DNA from: Gracilariopsis chorda
Lineage: Eukaryota > Rhodophyta > Florideophyceae > Gracilariales > Gracilariaceae
Length of the DNA: 20,343 nucleotides
NCBI GenBank assembly: GCA_003194525.1
Contig: NBIV01000594.1
Span: forward strand, 1-20,343
Direction of reading: 5' to 3'
Shown: positions 16,664 to 20,343 of the stretch, piece by piece
Layout: each line of letters starts with the position of its first letter
Position numbering within the stretch: position 1 is the first letter of the stretch
Position numbers and translations under genes: made by a program
Notes under the pieces: generated by a model
What the model was told of the DNA's origin: nothing
What the model saw: the letters and a program-made list of their open reading frames with translations, nothing else
The model's database searches: none

Positions 16664-17696
16664 GAAGTTCTCGAAAGTGAGTTTGTCGGACAAAACCCAG
16701 AGTCAGAGAGTCGGGTATGATGTGCAGCTGGTGTCCAGGGCTTGGGATTGTTTCTCCCAATTCTTCGGGTTTCCCAACGTTGAGGTTATGATCTTGCCTT
16801 ACATTCGACTCAACTATATCAGTGTAGTCTTCACCGATATCGCACAACGCTCCATGGGCTTCCAACACAAAGATTGTTCCAAACAGTTTGTGGAGGAGAA
16901 GAACGTCACCACCGTAGAGGAAAACGATACCAAATGGGCATGGAATCTGCTGGACCCAGTGGATACAGCGCTTCGCCTTTGTGCCAAAGAATACCTTGGT
17001 GAGGTTTCTAATGTGGTGGTCCAAGAGAAACTGTTCGACATCTCTGCTCCCAGCAAATGGGATGCCCTCAAAAGGTTCATCATCACGAGAACGAGACTTT
17101 TCCCTCTGCGTTTTGAGAACTTTAGTGAAACTCTTTTCACTACGGTTCAAGAGGCCATAAAGCCTCTGGAGCTCATTGCAATGCATGGAAGCAATGTGAA
17201 AGTACATCAACCTGTGAAACCAGAGCCCGCAGAAGACATTGATATCATTATGGAGCCGGTAGAAACTGGTACGGCTGGTGGTGGGAGCGGACGTGCTGAG
17301 CGTGTGGAAGGTGTTGATCTGGGTGAGTTGGAAGAAGTGGAAGAGATAGAGATGGTAGAGGATGCCGAACGTGGTACTGCAGAACGTGGTACTGCACCAA
17401 AGGCCACTGAAGGACTGCAGACAACAGCTTTGTCGCAAAACTTATCGTATGATGTCAAAGGCACGGGGATTCGTGCACTACCGTACCCTACGACTTTGTA
17501 TGATGTGATAGCTTACAAGTATTTTGAGAAGGAGATGTCCCGCAACTTCCGTTTCCACAAGTGCAAGTCCGAAAATCTCATCGAAGTTGACGACAACAAG
17601 TGTGTCGAAAGCGAGGTATCTATTGAAGGAAGGGTACAGCTCCTGCTTTCCGATCCTCCATATGGGACTCGTTCTGAGCGTCGTTTGGAGAACAGC
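16608..17696 (+). CDS. methyltransferase, N-terminal half to DPPY
   Basis: An open frame with ATGs at 16608 and 16653. The first 200 residues are unrecognised, mixed alpha/beta in character (VGYDVQLVSRAWDCFSQFFG, VEVMILPYIRLNYISVVF). An acidic low-complexity linker follows (GELEEVEEIEMVEDAE with an AERGT duplication), then GTGIRALPYPTTLYDVIAYKYF and finally VQLLLSDPPYGTRSERR. D-P-P-Y is the catalytic motif IV that contacts the target amino group of adenine or N4-cytosine. The frame meets TAA at 17697 only eleven codons after DPPY, inside what should be the loop before the LRPGG strand. Confidence 0.65.
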
Positions 17697-17699
17697 TAA

Positions 17700-18896
17700 C
17701 ACGATATTCTGACAGAGAACAGCATGAGCAGGTCAGCGAGGAGGTCTTCAAAGCTTCTACGTCCTGGTGGACATACTACACAGTTCTGCTCATGGGATCA
17801 GGTACCGTTGTGGCGGGATGTCCTACGGAAAGTTACCTACATGGATGAATCTGATACGATGTGTTACTCCTTTGTCGTCGACGAACAGCCCCTACATTTC
17901 GTACGGTCTTTAGGTAGTACGACGGGTAACGTTGGGAGAAGAAGTTGCCGGTTGCACCAGACGACAGAATACGCTGTACATGCTGTTCGTTTTGGAGTTC
18001 CTTATGCACAACAGCACCGGATGGTCAACTATGAGAACTTCAATTATGTTGCTTCACGATACCCAGCGTATCATGCAATCATGGATCAGGTGCTGCCGAT
18101 GTCAAATAGTGAGATGCTCATGTGGTCTGTGAAAAACCTGGATGGGAAATATACGAGGAAGAGGGTGCAACCGGAACAGAAGTGTAGGGCACTGTTGAAA
18201 GAGCTGATTTGCAGCTTTAGTCACCCAGGAGACGTCGTGGTCGACATGTTTGCCGGAACGTTCTCGACAGCGATGGCGTGCATGGAACTGCCCAAGCATC
18301 GGAAGATTGTGGGGTGTGAACTGGACAAAGCTTGCTTTGAACACGCCAGGCATGCCACTATTGTTCGCTTCGCTTCCATAATACGGGAAGGACATACGAA
18401 TATGGAGAAGAGCCAGGAGCTTCGAAAGATGGCTCATTGTGTTTCCTCTGCATTCCAAATGGGAAGAAGCAGGTACACCGTGTTATGGAGCGCTATCGAC
18501 AAATTTCCACCGTACCAAATTCTTCCCCCACACCTTGTCGACTTTCTCTCCACTTTGTGGGAAAGTGAAATTCTAGGGAAGTTGGGAAGGAAGAAAGCTT
18601 TGGATGGATGGCCGAGGGAGCTGCAGGGAAGATTGAATCTGGAGAACATCAAGTCTCTATTGGCAATGGAGGCTGTGCAATATGGGTGGCGAGTGGGCAA
18701 GTCTACTATTCGTCACGAAAAGGCTGGTGTTGGAGTGTTTGCAACTCGTCGAATTGCTGCAGGCGAGGTAGTGTGCTATTTCTACGGGAAGTTGGTTTAT
18801 CATGACCTTTCGAATCGGAAAGAAGTGCAAAAGACCTATGGGGACGGAGTCATGGGTGTGACGAAGGATCGCTTCCGCAGTATGCGGTGGAGATAA
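17700..18896 (+). CDS. methyltransferase C-terminal half and start of SET domain
   Basis: Same frame as the previous segment, right after TAA 17697. LLRPGGHTTQFCSWDQVPLW corresponds to the strand and turn after motif IV. The local codons 17710-17745 read better in another frame (EQHEQVSEEVFK), suggesting a pair of compensating indels. PEQKCRALLKELICSF and PGDVVVDMFAGTFSTAMACM (18243-18285) with VGCELD form the SAM-binding motifs X and I: acidic residue, F-x-G-T and a following ELD. The linker then leads into a SET N-terminus, GVGVFATRRIAAGEVVCYFY (about 18725-18785), matching GxGVxAxxxIxxGxxxxxYxG. The frame runs out at TAA 18894 within the SET domain. Confidence 0.65.
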   Translation, partial: HDILTENSMSRSARRSSKLLRPGGHTTQFCSWDQVPLWRDVLRKVTYMDESDTMCYSFVVDEQPLHFVRSLGSTTGNVGRRSCRLHQTTEYAVHAVRFGVPYAQQHRMVNYENFNYVASRYPAYHAIMDQVLPMSNSEMLMWSVKNLDGKYTRKRVQPEQKCRALLKELICSFSHPGDVVVDMFAGTFSTAMACMELPKHRKIVGCELDKACFEHARHATIVRFASIIREGHTNMEKSQELRKMAHCVSSAFQMGRSRYTVLWSAIDKFPPYQILPPHLVDFLSTLWESEILGKLGRKKALDGWPRELQGRLNLENIKSLLAMEAVQYGWRVGKSTIRHEKAGVGVFATRRIAAGEVVCYFYGKLVYHDLSNRKEVQKTYGDGVMGVTKDRFRSMRWR

Positions 18897-19291
18897 AAGT
18901 CTACGGTCAACAGTTCCAATCACTTCCGCATCGAAAACAGCTGACGAATTGGCATGGAAAACAAGCAAACCGCATTTTATGGGTGGTTTTTGCCCCTTTT
19001 TGTATTGCGGGGTATATCAACCATCCAAAATACGTGGAAGGGGATAAACAGTTAGAAGCCATGGTGGATGCCATGGTGGATGGCCTCGTGAAAAAAAGGG
19101 AGGCTAATGTGTGAATGAAACGGACACCGGGAGTGGGACGAACACCAGGGGGAATAACGGACTACAAACTTATTAAGATGGAGGCGACAGCCAACATAGA
19201 GCAAGGAGAGGAACTCTTCGCCAGATACGGTGATGTTTATGACTGGCAAACCCATTTGAATGTGGAGGATGGAACGATAGTCATTGATTAG
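18870..19291 (+). CDS. SET domain, C-terminal half
   Basis: A one-base frame change near 18875 brings in QYAVEIKVYGQQFQ, then FAPFCIAGYINHPKY (N-H at 19019-19024, the motif that helps form the SAM pocket and pseudoknot in SET proteins). TGA at 19112 interrupts, and the same frame resumes with KLIKMEATANIEQGEELFARYGDVYDW (GEEL-x-x-x-YG near 19205-19235), which is the classic last SET motif with its catalytic-region Tyr, ending at TAG 19289. An insertion between INH and GEEL is longer and more basic than in canonical SET domains, and no Cys-rich post-SET follows. Substrate cannot be predicted. Confidence 0.6.
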
Positions 19292-19584
19292 TTTGTTGTT
19301 ATAAACCTTTGTCCACAGCTTGGCTAAAGGGCGACGTTTATTATTTGAACGGATGTGTAGTCCTAACTTAGGGAACACACTTTTCAGTAAGGATAGAAGA
19401 TACAAAGCGATATAGATGTGACACAGAAACGTCCATTTTCGGTACCACGGAGGATTGTATTCTCAAGATTTCACAAAAAACAAAGATTTTTGTGCGCATT
19501 GGGTGGGGAGATTTTCCTGGACAACACACGGCATGCGCCATCCCAAGCGTCGCTAGCCACTTGCGCAAGAGATTGACTCCAAGA
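19292..19584. other. intergenic
   Basis: Spacer between the SET gene and the next plus-strand frame. No poly(A) hexamer of canonical form and no further gene is evident. Confidence 0.35.
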
Positions 19585-20343
19585 ATGGCGCCGAAGGGAA
19601 AGAAGCGAGGCCCGGCAAGGGTTAGTGCGGCGAGTGCGCCTAAGACGCGGCAAAAGGCTATTGAGGAGCGAACCGCGAGTGGAACGAAACCGAAATCATG
19701 TGTTCCCAGGAGCGGATTATCGAGGAGGAGGTCAGGAGAAGGTGCTTCGAAGAGAGGGGGAAGAGATGGGGCAAAGAACGTCGGATCCGAGCGCACGACG
19801 AGTGACAACTTGAAGGCTGATGCCCATGCGCATGTAGCACGTAGGAGAGATTCGGTTCGGGGACAGCGATCTATGCCTGGGTCGGTGGTGGGGTGGAGGG
19901 TAAGAAAGGGTCGGTTGCTAGGAGAAGAGAAGAGGTACCAGATCAGGGAGGGTTGGAAGCAAATGCGCCGGTCGAAGACCGAAATAAAGATGAAGAAATG
20001 CCGGAAAGGAAACAAATGGAAGAGCATTTGCGCTGAAGAAAGGGGGAGCCCCAAGGGGATATCAATATGGAGGAGAGGTAAATGTCCCTTTGGTAGAGAG
20101 TGATGGGGACGAAGAGGATCACAATGTGAAGGGGAGATGGAGGAGAGAGAGAATAAAGAAAAGAGTGGGACGCCCGCTCTGATTCAAAGGAAACGCGAGA
20201 AGTGGAAGAAATGGTCAGAGCGACGGATGGAATACAGGAAGCATCGAAAAGCGGAGAACGTACGGGCACCCCGGTACGGGCGCAAAAGGTGCAAATGGCT
20301 CAAGACTTGGAAAGTGAGAAAGGAAGCATAACGCCGCGGACTC
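19585..20343 (+). CDS. partial plus-strand gene with basic disordered N-terminus, frame broken
   Basis: An ATG in good context (AAGAATGGCG, 19585) starts APKGKKRGPARVSAASAPKT, a Lys/Arg/Ala-rich disordered tail. The protein-like signal shifts frame to the right: about 19945-20030 reads LEANAPVEDRNKDEEMPERK in another frame, 20090-20180 reads VPLVESDGDEEDHNVKGRW in a third placement, and 20166-20343 reads ETREVEEMVRATDGIQEASK and stays open to the window edge. No domain is visible. The tail is similar in style to the N-terminus of the ParB/dioxygenase gene, so a second copy of that family is possible, but there is no direct alignment evidence. Incomplete at the right edge. Confidence 0.3.

Larger units (their letters stand above)
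16127..19291 (+). pseudogene. DNA methyltransferase-SET domain fusion gene, lesioned
   Basis: A single plus-strand gene can be followed from ATG 16127 to TAG 19289 through four in-frame stops (TGA 16388, TAA 16469, TAA 17697, TGA 19112) and frame changes near 16640, 17710-17745 and 18875. Order: helical N-terminus, basic linker, a long unrecognised region, DPPY (17652-17663), LRPGG, the FAGT motif (18249-18260), a linker, then a SET domain. DPPY before the FxG motif is the beta-type arrangement of N4-cytosine/N6-adenine DNA methyltransferases. SET domains methylate protein lysines. The fusion would place DNA and histone methylation in one nuclear polypeptide. The lesions make this copy inactive unless recoded, edited or mis-sequenced. 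It starts head to head with the ParB/dioxygenase gene. Confidence 0.6.

Noticed and set aside
16593..17438. 281-codon minus-strand frame
   Set aside because: Antisense of the methyltransferase N-terminal half, which has the better coding character and leads into DPPY.
11826..19291. Alternative genetic code with TAA/TAG/TGA read as Gln/Arg
   Set aside because: Hundreds of codons in the same genes have no such stops, and several genes end at normal stops, so reassignment would not give so few in-frame stops.
19368..20054. 228-codon minus-strand frame
   Set aside because: It is the antisense of the Lys/Arg-rich plus frame, which produces hydrophobic, Ser/Pro/Leu-rich translations by composition; no domain, and no support beyond openness.

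Overview
The window looks like nuclear DNA of an intron-poor eukaryote, possibly an alga; the lineage cannot be fixed from sequence alone. Reasons: a good Kozak-type start (CACCATGG at 711), AATAAA-type poly(A) signals, one convincing GT-AG intron, chromatin domains (chromodomain, SET), long acidic and basic disordered tails, and many minisatellites. No bacterial operon structure, Shine-Dalgarno sites, tRNA or rRNA genes were seen.

Layout. 1-1715: a 68-bp tandem repeat array, a small intact hypothetical gene (711-1088), and a 65-bp array whose every unit is an inverted repeat, inside a pair of imperfect direct repeats. 1716-3480: no convincing gene; 2050-2690 resembles an LTR or other repeat-derived DNA. 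3500-6050: a 21-bp minisatellite running into proline/glutamine-rich, frameshifted coding debris that ends in a possible relic of a second dioxygenase-like gene. 6050-10240: decayed material, including a plus-strand relic (7219-8379) and a minus-strand chromodomain relic (about 9200-9708). 10486-11016: an apparently intact minus-strand coiled-coil protein.

11826-19291 is the core. Two large genes lie head to head. The minus-strand gene (15767 down to 11826) encodes a basic N-terminus, a ParB/Spo0J-like domain, an NLS-rich linker, a 2-oxoglutarate/Fe(II) dioxygenase-like domain (HxD...H...R) and an acidic tail. The plus-strand gene (16127-19291) encodes a beta-type DNA N4-cytosine/N6-adenine methyltransferase (DPPY first, FAGT motif later) fused to a split-looking SET domain. 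Between them is a roughly 360-bp spacer dominated by a 158-bp near-perfect palindrome. By content this is a candidate two-gene epigenetic module: one protein could write a DNA methyl mark and methylate a chromatin lysine, and the other could bind or nick DNA and oxidise a base, nucleic acid or protein methyl group. That functional picture is inference.

Both core genes carry lesions: in-frame stops (two in the minus gene, four in the plus gene) and several frameshifts. Five of the six stops sit where Arg or Gln would read naturally, as C-to-T changes at CGA or CAA would give; the sixth (TAG at 12225) is less clear. The copies here may therefore be decaying, edited at RNA level, or contain assembly errors; intact relatives elsewhere in the genome would settle this. 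From 19585 to the right edge another basic-N-terminus reading frame begins and runs off the window.
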